Under the pieces are notes generated by a model. The model did not search any database. It was not told the origin of the DNA and saw only the letters and a program-made list of their open reading frames with translations. From Megaustenia siamemsis (lineage: Eukaryota; Mollusca; Gastropoda; Stylommatophora; Ariophantidae): a stretch of 64,000 nt of DNA. The stretch covers positions 76,379,212 through 76,443,211 of the forward strand of contig JAVIAB010000051.1 in the NCBI GenBank assembly GCA_032433765.1, read 5' to 3'. Every line of letters starts with the position of its first letter. Position 1 is the stretch's first letter. Below are positions 33,529 through 41,660 of this stretch, piece after piece. Made by a program: the position numbers and the translations under genes.

Positions 33529-34408
33529 CCATTTGGAGGACCTCGACTTTGCTGATGACATAGTTCTCATCAGCAGTCAGATAAAAACGATGCAGGAAAA
33601 CACAAATGAACTATCATCAATAGCCAGCAAAATTGGGCTTGAGGTCAATCATGAAAAGACTAAAGTCATGAAAAGTTTAATTCCAACAAGTGACAAAATA
33701 TACATGGAAAACAAACCAGTAGAAGAGATCGATCACTTTATCTATCTTGGAAGTCACATTGATCGAGAAGGGGATACGAGCAAAGAAATTAGAATCAGAC
33801 TGGCTAAAGCAGCAATGTCTTTCAGAAGCCTTGAAAAGTTGTGGAAATCAAAACTCATTAGCACAAACACAAAACTTAGGCTATTCAAATCAAATGTACT
33901 ATCAACCCTTACGTATGCGTGTGAAAGCTGGAAAACAACAAGAGATATAGAAACAAAGTTGAACGCATTCGAAAATAAATGTCTAAGGAAAATACTTGGT
34001 ATAGAATGGAACGAATTCAAAACAAACGAGGAAATTAGAGAAATCGCCAATCAACCACTAATATCTTCAGTAATAAAGAAAAGACGATGGTCATACGTTG
34101 GACATGTGATGAGAAGAGATAATAATCGAATAGCAAAGCAAGCCCTCATATGGGAAACAACAGGTAAAAGAAAAAGAGGAAGACCCAGGGAGACACTGAG
34201 AAGAACATTGATGAGAGAGGCAAGAGCAGCAGGAATCGGCTCCCTCAATGAGATAGAACTGCTTGCACAGAACAGAGACAGATGGCGAGATTTAATAAAA
34301 TATCTTTAAAAGAAAACTGCTAGAACAAAAATTCATATAGGAGAAGGTGTATCTTGGTCTACGCCCTATGGGCCGGTTACGGCTCGAAAGGTCAATAGAT
34401 AGATAGAT
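33529..34408 (+). mobile_element. LINE-B insertion, ~880 bp, frame still open
   Basis: Starts within the RT palm (LDFADDIVLISSQIKTMQ, containing FADD) and continues without a stop through [66 protein letters not shown] and NRDRWRDLIKYL to TAA at 34307-34309. The family tail and (GATA)n follow. The direct repeat tgtct (33524-33528 and 34409-34413) marks the target. This is the best-preserved LINE-B in the window. Confidence 0.88.
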
Positions 34409-34523
34409 TGTCTGGAAGGGCATTTTTGGTCCTTTTGTGCAGTGTGTAGTGGGTGCTGCAAAGGCTACAACGTCATCATCGGTACGTGTCACGGCAACTG
34501 TTCACATGGGATCTATGGACAAG
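34409..34523 (+). CDS. EGF-like coding segment between two insertions
   Basis: Reads CLEGHFWSFCAVCSGCCKGY, then TCHGNCSHGIYGQ, and is cut by the foldback element exactly after the 14-bp target sequence. Confidence 0.7.
34510..34523. repeat. Left 14-bp target-site duplication of the foldback element
   Basis: gatctatggacaag, repeated at 35876-35889 with no mismatch. It lies in coding sequence for IYGQ. Confidence 0.88.
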
Positions 34524-34633
34524 TAAAGGGTTAAGGCATAAAAATGCGAAGCTGCAGTAAAGCTGAATATGAGGAAAAATTAAAAAATAAAAAAAGGTAT
34601 GTAAGAAGCTTTACGTGACAAGTGGACGACACA

Positions 34634-34670
34634 GACTAAACAACGTTTCGGCTCAATAGGCCTTCATCAG
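34634..34670 (-). ncRNA. Hammerhead ribozyme-like core, left arm
   Basis: Mirror of the right-arm motif: CTGATGA at 34664-34670 and GAAA at 34646-34649 on the minus strand. Stem II (GGC/GCC) is present. Helices I and III are not convincingly closed by eye. Confidence 0.45.
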
Positions 34671-35776
34671 GAACAAACAATAAAAACACACACACACAAA
34701 TTAATAACGAAACAACCAAAACAAAAACAATCGAAATGTGTTAAAGAAAACAACAACAAAAAGTAAAACTATCCTGTCAAATCCAAAATAAAATCGTAAC
34801 CAAGTGCGGCTGTCGTGAACGTCGAAAATCGTGCGAAAAAGTGCGTAAATGTAAACAGAACCAGAGGAGTAAACACAAGGGTCAGTGTGCAAACACAAAG
34901 GAGAAAGAATCGAATAGTAGACTAACAGGTGTAAAAAGACGCTAAGAGTGAGATGTCTGAGAGTGGGGTACAGTAAAAATAAATGAGGGGTAAGAAGCAC
35001 AGAAAAAAAATTTTTTATAGAGGAGAAAACTGAAGTGTCTCATAAGGGACTAGAGGAGAAGAACTATAAAAAGCATGGCATAGTAAGTAGACCAAATAAC
35101 CCAAATATGTGTAGTAGAGATTTTCCCACTTCAACTCCCCTGATCACAAGGGCAAAGACGACATCCGTGTCACTGGTATTGTCCTTTGTCACTCTGGCGA
35201 CCGCAGCCGCTATACTTTGGAAAATCGCCTTATAGTCCAGTATGGTTCGCTGACCCCGAGAGGTATGAATGTATCTACTCATACGCATAGTTTCCTTTTG
35301 CTTGCTCCTTCCCTTTTGCATAGCCTTCTCTACTACACATATTTGGGTTATTTGGTCTACTTACTATGCCATGCTTTTTATAGTTCTTCTCCTCTAGTCC
35401 CTTATGAGACACTTCAGTTTTCTCCTCTATAAAAAATTTTTTTTCTGTGCTTCTTACCCCTCATTTATTTTTACTGTACCCCACTCTCAGACATCTCACT
35501 CTTAGCGTCTTTTTACACCTGTTAGTCTACTATTCGATTCTTTCTCCTTTGTGTTTGCACACTGACCCTTGTGTTTACTCCTCTGGTTCTGTTTACATTT
35601 ACGCACTTTTTCGCACGATTTTCGACGTTCACGACAGCCGCACTTGGTTACGATTTTATTTTGGATTTGACAGGATAGTTTTACTTTTTGTTGTTGTTTT
35701 CTTTAACACATTTCGATTGTTTTTGTTTTGGTTGTTTCGTTATTAATTTGTGTGTGTGTGTTTTTATTGTTTGTTC

Positions 35777-35813
35777 CTGATGAAGGCCTATTGAGCCGAA
35801 ACGTTGTTTAGTC
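35777..35813 (+). ncRNA. Hammerhead ribozyme-like core, right arm
   Basis: CTGATGA (35777-35783), stem II GGC-CTATTGA-GCC, GAAAC (35798-35802), an 8-base loop and GTC (35811-35813). Only a 2-bp helix III (AC/GT) can be drawn. Minimal hammerheads with very short helix III are known from Penelope-like elements. Self-cleavage is not demonstrated here. Confidence 0.45.
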
Positions 35814-35875
35814 TGTGTCGTCCACTTGTCACGTAAAGCTTCTTACATACCTTTTTTTATTTTTTAATTTTTCCC

Positions 35876-36245
35876 GATCTATGGACAAGACTGCTCCGGG
35901 TCTTGTCTTAGTGTCTGTCCTTTATGTGAAGAAAAACCAGGAAAATGCATACAATGTAAACGTCCTGGCTATACCTGTAGTGACACTTGTCCCGATGGTA
36001 ATTTTGGGCTACAGTGCAAACAGACGTGTTCTGATGGCTGTGACATCATATGTGACCCGGAAAGTGCAGACTGTACGTGCAAGGAAACGTACTACGGGTC
36101 AGACAGCACTCTCAAATGTCCGGACAACTGTTTCAACGACACCTGTGAACAGTCAACCGGGAACTGTATATGCAAGGGAACGTTCTACGGGTTAGACTGC
36201 ACTCTCCAATCTCCGGACAACTGTTTGAACGAAACCTGTGAATAG
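35876..36245 (+). CDS. EGF-like coding segment, copy 1
   Basis: Begins in the second copy of the target duplication and reads IYGQDCSGSCLSVCPLC, GKCIQCKRPGYTCSDTC, then two EGF-like units (DGCDIICDPESADCTC, CEQSTGNCICKGTFYG) to a TAG at 36243-36245. The region from about 35998 is duplicated at 39943. Confidence 0.7.
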
Positions 36246-36339
36246 TTAATCGGGGCCTGCGTCTCGTATGTCGATGATTCCCACGTTAAGAAGAGTCTGC
36301 CGACTACAACAAACCCAAGCATATGGATACCTTAATTTG

Positions 36340-36980
36340 TTTCTGTGCTGGACATGGTTCATTTCTTAGTGTTTTTCCGTGAAGCCATGGCTCATATCTT
36401 GATGTGTTTCTGTGCTAGCCATGGCACATATCTTGATGTGTTTCTGTGCTAACCATGGTTCATATCTTAGCTTGCGTGCGTGCGTGTGTGTGTTTGTGTG
36501 TGCTGGCTATGGCTCATATCTTGATGTGTGTCATGTTAGTCATATCTCATATCTCTTGGTGCGTCCGTGTTAATCATGTCTCATATCTTTATGTGTGATG
36601 TGTTTAGTCATATCTCATATTTTAGTGTGTATCTGTGTTAGTCATGTGTCATATCTTTGTGTGCGCATGATTATGTTACTCATATCTCATATCTCTGTGT
36701 GTGCATGTCTGTGTATGTCACATCTCATATCCTTGTGTGTGCATGGCTATGTTAGTCACATCTCATATCTTTGTGTGCATGTCTATGTTAGGCATGTGTC
36801 ATATCTTTGTGTGTGCATGTCAATGTCAGTCATATTTCATATCTTGATGTGTATGTCTATGTTAGTCATATGTCATATATCTTGATGTGTGCCAGTGTTA
36901 GTCATGCCTCGTATCGCTGTGTGCATGTCTGTGTTGGTCACATCTCATATCTTTGTGTGTGCATGTCTGTGTTAGTCACC
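36340..36980. repeat. Minisatellite array, ~36-44 bp unit, copy 1
   Basis: About fifteen diverged units of the form gtcatatctcatatctttgt plus gtgtgcatgtctatgtta. The apparent reading frames in it are periodic artefacts. It belongs to the duplicated block. Confidence 0.88.
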
Positions 36981-36984
36981 TCTA

Positions 36985-37312
36985 GTGACTCGGGCAGATG
37001 GTGCTCGTAAACCTGGGAGAGCCGACCATCTAAGGGCAGAATCCCCCTACAGAAAAGATCATCTGCTGCCTTGCAGGCAGATTGGGGACAATCAAAGGCT
37101 AAGGAATGCAAACCTGAATAAAATGCTGGCTGAAATCGGATGCACTGGACCACTGGCGCAGAACACAGTGCAACGTTTTAACGGGTGTTCAATCAGAGTG
37201 GATCTAGCAGACTCTAATTGTGATGTTCTGTCTGTGGGTGCGATCAACACACTTAACCTGACAGCTGACTTCATGCGAGAGTCTGGAATCCTAATCTGAT
37301 TGAGTCCTGATC
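36985..37312 (+). mobile_element. LINE-D-type 3' end, copy 1
   Basis: An open frame ends LTADFMRESGILI and is followed by ctgattgagtcctgatcgca and a purine-rich (GA)n tail, as at the ends of LINE-D copies (25520 and 47960). The 5' part is not recognised. Duplicated at 40908-41262. Confidence 0.5.
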
Positions 37313-37314
37313 GC

Positions 37315-37361
<47 letters not shown>
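37313..37361. repeat. (GA)n microsatellite
   Basis: A GA run with one GACA interruption, extending the LINE tail. Confidence 0.93.
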
Positions 37362-37559
37362 AACATCGTGAAAAAAAATGTGCGAAGAAACTACACATTA
37401 CACGGGAATTTGCGTGAAAGATTAGCAAACGAAATAGGTCTGAAATATGAAGGGGTAAACCATATAAAATAATTGTTTGTCTAGGAGGTAGTAAATTTGT
37501 ATAATTAAATCAAGCAATTTTAAAACCATACTTTTTTTTTTTAATTAGGAAGAAAAATA

Positions 37560-38040
37560 TATTCGTGGGGACATTGAGATTATTATGTCATGTGCAAAAT
37601 TTAAATAATTTTGATCAAGTGGTTACAGAGATATTAATTATTAAATCTCTTTTATTGTATGGCGAACTTAGGGACGTAAAGAGACCAAAGGGCAGACTAG
37701 TGCTGAGATATAATGATGTTTGCAAGGCTTCCTTGAGGGAATTTTCTATAAGTGAAAGGAACTGGGAAAATGTGGCTGCGGATCGTAGCACATGGAGACC
37801 AAACATAAAAATTGGCACAGCAACTTTCGAGACAGTGCTGATGTCAAATTTAGAAGACAAAAGGCGAAAGAGAAAGGAGACAAGGCCGGGTACCGCGGGT
37901 ACACCTTGCTCGTTCTGTGGATGGATCTGTCTGTTCAGGGTTGGCAAATTCAGCCACAAGAAAAGATGTTAAGTAAAGCAGCACCCAGTATGAGGCACTA
38001 ATGCTTTACCAAACTACTGACTTATCATGATTGCTTGTAT
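37560..38040 (+). mobile_element. LINE-L 3' end with a C2HC/C2H2-type finger
   Basis: Encodes RDVKRPKGRLVLRYNDVCK, NWENVAADRSTWRP and the terminal finger CSFCGWICLFRVGKFSHKKRC. This finger type closes many LINE ORFs. An inverted diverged copy faces it at 38376-38770. Confidence 0.68.
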
Positions 38041-38375
38041 CTGCCAAGACGCCAAAAGTCATATATATATATATATACACACCACACAATTAGTAGCGGC
38101 TAACCATTTTGAAACGGACTATAGAAGAAGTAGCTGCTTCAGCTGCCCCGCCACCACAATTAATATTGCTAGGCCACGCTTCCATCGTTATATAAGACAC
38201 TCAATGTGATATTTTAAAAGAAAGTTTCATTATAAATATATTTCAAAATACTGATGCATGACTGCAATATTATACACTATGCATAAACGCTATTCGGTCT
38301 TTTTACGATATTTTACTACATTTACTGTTTACACAGCGTAATTATGGCATTCGGTGTCTTGACAGACGGTTGGAG
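38041..38375. other. Spacer between inverted LINE-L ends
   Basis: AT-rich with a short (AT)n at about 38060. Nothing else recognised. Confidence 0.45.
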
Positions 38376-38770
38376 CAAGCTGTCATGATAAGTCAGTAGG
38401 TTGGTAAAATATTAGTGCCTTTTGCTGAATGCTGTTTTTGCTGAACATTTTCTCTCGTGGCTGAATCTGCCAATATTGGATAGACAGAATCGAATGAATG
38501 AATAAGATGTATTCGTGTTGCTTGGCCTTCGCTCCTTTCTCCTGCGCCGTTTGTCATCTGAATTTGAAATCAACGCTAGCTCGAATGATGCTGCGTTGTT
38601 TTTTTTTTTCAATTTGTGTTATCCATGTGCTACGATATGCAGCCAGATCATTCCGGTTTCATTCACTGATAGAGATTTTACAGAAGTCCTGCAAAGCCCT
38701 TTTTTTCTCATCACTGGTCTGCCCTTTGGTCTCTTTCCATCCCTAAGTTATTATATACAGGGAGTACTGA
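38376..38770 (-). mobile_element. LINE-L 3' end, inverted copy
   Basis: The minus strand gives an ELALISNSDDKRRRRKERRP-type stretch followed by a finger-like end (FCLSNIGRFSHERKC) with the first Cys lost. The outer 16 bases of tcatgataagtcagtagttt-type sequence mirror 38015-38030. Confidence 0.62.
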
Positions 38771-38904
38771 TGTTTTTTGGGGGGTTTGGTTTTTAAAAAA
38801 AAAAATATGAACATAAAACGTATCCGGCGCATATCATTACATGCTCACACTGCACTTTGAATTATCCACATTTCTTCTCACCATTGTATTTTGTATAGTT
38901 ATAG

Positions 38905-39760
38905 TTCTTCGATGGCACCGATATCACTGCAAACGAATGGAAATAAATAATTGCTCAACCGCCCGTGCTAGTGGAATCATCAGAATTAATATCTCTTCAA
39001 ATATACAAACAAAGAAAGGCAGCTGTAGTCCCCATCGTAGCAAACACAGCACACGCCAAAAGGCATAAGGCTTATTAGCACCGACAGTGAACGCAACTGA
39101 ATTGTCCTTCGTCATACGGAGGCGAAGGCGCGCCTCCCAGCACCAGAGCTGGAAGTTGTCAGCGACCCACAGCTGATGGCTTGCGCCAGGATCGGTGAAC
39201 CAAAGCCATCCAGACCCTGCTCCACCTCTCCGTGGTGCCTCCAGTAACAGACTAACCTGTCTAGTCTGGCTAAGCGTGCAGGGATCGAAGAGGGACGACA
39301 ACCCGGTAGTCAAAAATGCCGTGCTGAAGTCGGATGTGTTGGGCCGAAAGGCGCAAATATAACAATTATACTGCAAACCACAACACAACGCAGTCACGTC
39401 CACTACGTCCTTGTAAGGGCGGATGATGAAGAGGAATATTCTAGTCTACCACAATACTCTAGAATACTTTAGTCATCGGGCGAACGCAACCAACCAACCA
39501 TACGATATCATCATTCATCGTAAGCAAGATGAAACACACAGCTCACAGTGTGCACAAAGCACTAGACTCAGTAGCTCCGGCAACAATCCGGATTTGGAAT
39601 ATGAGGAAACTGCAACAAGGAAGCCTTTCAGACAGTGGCTCAACGGTCCTTGCCGCCTATCCACCATATTGCTGCATTTTGTATTTTGCAGTGAATCGCC
39701 TAATACGTGTGCTAAAAATAAAATGTACTTGCAAGCATAGTAATGGTCATAATTTACATT
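38905..39760 (+). repeat. Repeat G copy, split by an inserted repeat H
   Basis: Repeat G (gcaaacgaatkgaaat.aat, gctcaaccgcccgtgc, agtggaatcatc, caaagaaaggcagctgtagt, then gctcacagtgtgcacaaagc and ggaatatgaggaaactgcaa) is interrupted at 39117-39500. Further copies lie at 50930, 60240, 61466 (inverted) and 62716. It is non-coding, of unknown class, and GC-richer than its surroundings. Confidence 0.75.
39117..39500. repeat. Repeat H inserted in repeat G
   Basis: GC-rich block beginning gaggcgaaggcgcgcctccc, flanked by catacg on both sides. Part of it (ccgtgctgaagtcggatgtg, ttgggc) recurs inverted at 49330-49400. Confidence 0.55.
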
Positions 39761-39942
39761 AGTAAAGTGTAGTTAAGTACTTAATACATGCAGACTCTGA
39801 GACAGAAAGACAAATCTTTAAAAATTTAAACTAAACACAATTTTAAAAAACGCACGCAGTTGCAAGGTGCAGGTTGTTGAAAATGAATGGACGATGAAGT
39901 TATCAAATGAAAAACCGACCCCTTTTACCAAATACAACAAGT
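39761..39942. other. Spacer before the duplicated block
   Basis: AT-rich, nothing recognised. Confidence 0.4.
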
Positions 39943-40279
39943 AATTTTGGGCTACAGTGCAAACAGACGTGTTCTGATGGCTGTGACATCATATGTGACC
40001 CGGAAAGTGCAGACTGTACGTGCAAGGAAACGTACTACGGGTCAGACAGCACTCTCAAATGTCCGGACAACTGTTTCAACGACACCTGTGAACAGTCAAC
40101 CGAGAACTGTACATGCAAGGGAACGTTCTACGGGTCAGACTGCACTCTCAAATCTAACGGACAACTGTTTGAACGAAACCTATGAACAGTTAATCGGGGT
40201 CTGCGTCTCGTATGCCGATGATTCCCACGTTAAGAAGAGTCTGCCGACTACAACAAACCCAAGCATATGGATACCTTAA
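39943..40279 (+). pseudogene. EGF-like coding segment, copy 2 (frameshifted)
   Basis: Reads GLQCKQTCSDGCDIICDPES, ADCTCKETYYGS, CEQSTENCTCKGTFYGSDC. An extra base at about 40157 (tctaacgga versus tctccgga in copy 1) shifts the frame. The shifted frame continues NCLNETYEQLIGVCVSYADD to TAA at 40277-40279. Where copy 1 has Cys-Glu-stop, this copy has Tyr-Glu-Gln, so the copy-1 stop is probably a later mutation. Confidence 0.72.
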
Positions 40280-40905
40280 TGTGTTTTTGTGCTGGTCATG
40301 GTTCATTTCTTGGTGTTTTTCCGTGAAGACATGGCTCATATCTTGATGTGTTTATGTGCTAGCCATGGCTCATATCTTAGCTTGTGTGTGTGTGCTGGCC
40401 ATGGCTCATATCTTGGTGTGTGTCATGTTAGTCATATCTCATATCTTGGTGTGTCCGTGTTAATCATGTCTCATATCTTTATGCGTGTCTGTGTTTAGTC
40501 ATATCTCATATCTTAGTGTGTATCTGTGTTAGTCATGTGTCATATCTTTGTGTGTGCATGTCTGGGTTAGTGATATCTCATATCTTTGTGTGCATGTGTA
40601 TGTTAGTCATATCTCATATCTTAGTGTACGCATGTATGTTTATGACACATCTCATATCCTTGTGTGTGCATGTCTATGTTAGTCATATCTCATATCTTTG
40701 TGTGCACGTCTATGTTAGGCATGTGTCATATCTTTGTGTGTGTATGTCTATGTCAGTTATATCTCATATCTTTATGTGCATGTTTATGTTAGTCATGTGT
40801 CATATATATTGATGTGTGTAAGTATTAGTCATGTCTCGTATCACTGTGTGCATGTCTGTGTTAGTCCCATCTCATATCTTTGTGTGTGCATGTCTGTGTT
40901 CACCT
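40270..40905. repeat. Minisatellite array, copy 2
   Basis: Same ~36-44-bp unit as 36340-36980, with its own unit order and point changes. Confidence 0.86.
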
Positions 40906-40907
40906 CT

Positions 40908-41262
40908 AGTGACTTGGGCAGATGGTGCTCGTAAACCTGGAAGGGCCGACCATCTAAGGGCAGAATCCCCCTACAGAAAAGACAATCTATCTGCTGCCTT
41001 GCAGGAAGATTGGGGATAATCAAAGGCTAAGGAAAGCAAACCTGAATACAATGCTGGCTGAAATCGGATGCACTGGGCCACTGGCGCAGAATACAGTGCA
41101 GCGTTTTAACGGGTGTTCAATCAGAGTGGATCTGGCAGACTCTAAAAAGTCTAATTGTGATGTTCTGTCTGTGGGGGCGACCAACACACTTAACCTGACA
41201 GCTGACTTCATGTGAGAGTCTGGAATCCTAATCTGATTGAGACCTGATCGCAGAGAGAGAGA
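40908..41262 (+). mobile_element. LINE-D-type 3' end, copy 2
   Basis: Duplicate of 36985-37312. The frame is closed earlier (tgtgagagtctgg) and the GA tail is short. Confidence 0.5.
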
Positions 41263-41492
41263 TCTTCGATTAGGATTATTAAAATGACATAACAAAAAAT
41301 GCATAATCTCATAATTGTCACACTGACATTGTGCCATACGACTCTATAGTAACACATTTCTGTTGTAGCAACCTTTACTTATAACTTGTTGAAATTTCTA
41401 CTTCCTGTTCTAAAATTAGCACTTTGGTGGGAACTAGAGGTTGTGAAGTGTGATGGTCGACTGATTGAGTTGTGTGTGAACTGTGAAAGTTT
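41263..41492 (+). promoter_or_regulatory. UNG 5' flank and leader
   Basis: Lies between the duplicated block and the first UNG start codon. An in-frame TGA nine bases before ATG 41493 closes the frame, so 41493 is the first usable start. No TATA box was seen at a convincing place. Confidence 0.4.
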
Positions 41493-41660
41493 ATGAAACA
41501 CCTTCTGAAACTAAACTGCTACCGGCTTGTCAGGTGTTTGCAGCATCAGCGCAATCCAAATATGTCTCAACGCAAAATCTCAGCCTTTTTTCAGTCTCCC
41601 AGTATGATGAGTATCCAGAAGACGAAAAACAGCAGCAGAAAGGGATCCGATAAAGATAAA
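41493..41660 (+). CDS. UNG: UNG exon 1 with two in-frame starts
   Basis: From ATG 41493: [19 protein letters not shown]..., basic, with no acidic residue in 23 positions, like a mitochondrial presequence. From ATG 41562: [20 protein letters not shown], where QRKISAFF fits the PCNA-interacting box QxxIxxFF that opens nuclear UNG2. The donor AAA|GTTACA is weak, but the phase matches exon 2. Confidence 0.78.

Larger units (their letters stand above)
34524..35875. mobile_element. Penelope-like foldback element with hammerhead-like cores
   Basis: Two arms, 34573-35120 and 35327-35874, are reverse complements over 548 bp with no length change. All bases compared by eye matched. They surround a 206-bp spacer. 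A 49-base single-copy stretch (34524-34572) sits only at the left outer edge, like the tail of Penelope-like elements. Each arm carries near its outer end CTGATGA, a GGC...GCC stem and GAAAC, followed by GTC: plus strand 35777-35813, minus strand 34670-34634. The 14-bp target duplication shows that the whole unit inserted as one piece. Mirror 99-codon frames in the arms are products of the symmetry, with no recognisable protein. No RT or GIY-YIG gene is present, so it is non-autonomous. Confidence 0.75.
32885..36245 (+). pseudogene. Fucolectin-like/EGF-like receptor-type gene split by two transposons
   Basis: The segments 32885-33528, 34409-34523 and 35876-36245 join in frame at the two insertion sites. 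The first is a fucolectin-like F5/8-type domain (EALKQNTNQTDTF, AAVNGKTKTNL, VYWYLNFATPQKTHTIRIYHR, ALTVSEVQAF). The second and third form Cys-rich EGF-like repeats (CAVCSGCCKGYN, HGNCSHGIYGQDC, CPDGNFGLQC, CTCKETYYGSDSTLKC, FNDTCEQSTGNC). This architecture is common in extracellular parts of mollusc receptor tyrosine phosphatases and scavenger-type receptors, which is background knowledge. The last segment ends in TAG where the duplicate at 39943 reads on. No membrane segment or phosphatase domain was found. The two insertions make it a probable pseudogene. A true N-terminus may lie in an upstream exon, with an acceptor near 33057. Confidence 0.75.
39943..41262 (+). repeat. Segmental duplicate of 35998-37325
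   Basis: The two blocks share, in order, the EGF-like coding segment, the minisatellite and the LINE-D-type 3' end with GA tail. The left breakpoint falls at gtaattttgggctacagtgc in both. The preceding bases differ (cgatg versus caacaa). The distance between copies is about 3.9 kb. The minisatellites differ in detail, so the duplication is not very recent. Confidence 0.88.

Noticed and set aside
34701..35746. Identical 99-codon frames on opposite strands (34701-35000 and 35447-35746)
   Set aside because: They are mirror images produced by the inverted repeat. The composition is hydrophobic and low-complexity and no protein family is recognisable.
36595..37010. Open frames with repeated HISYLCVHVY-type text
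   Set aside because: The periodicity of the minisatellite creates them. There is no start context, splice site or domain.
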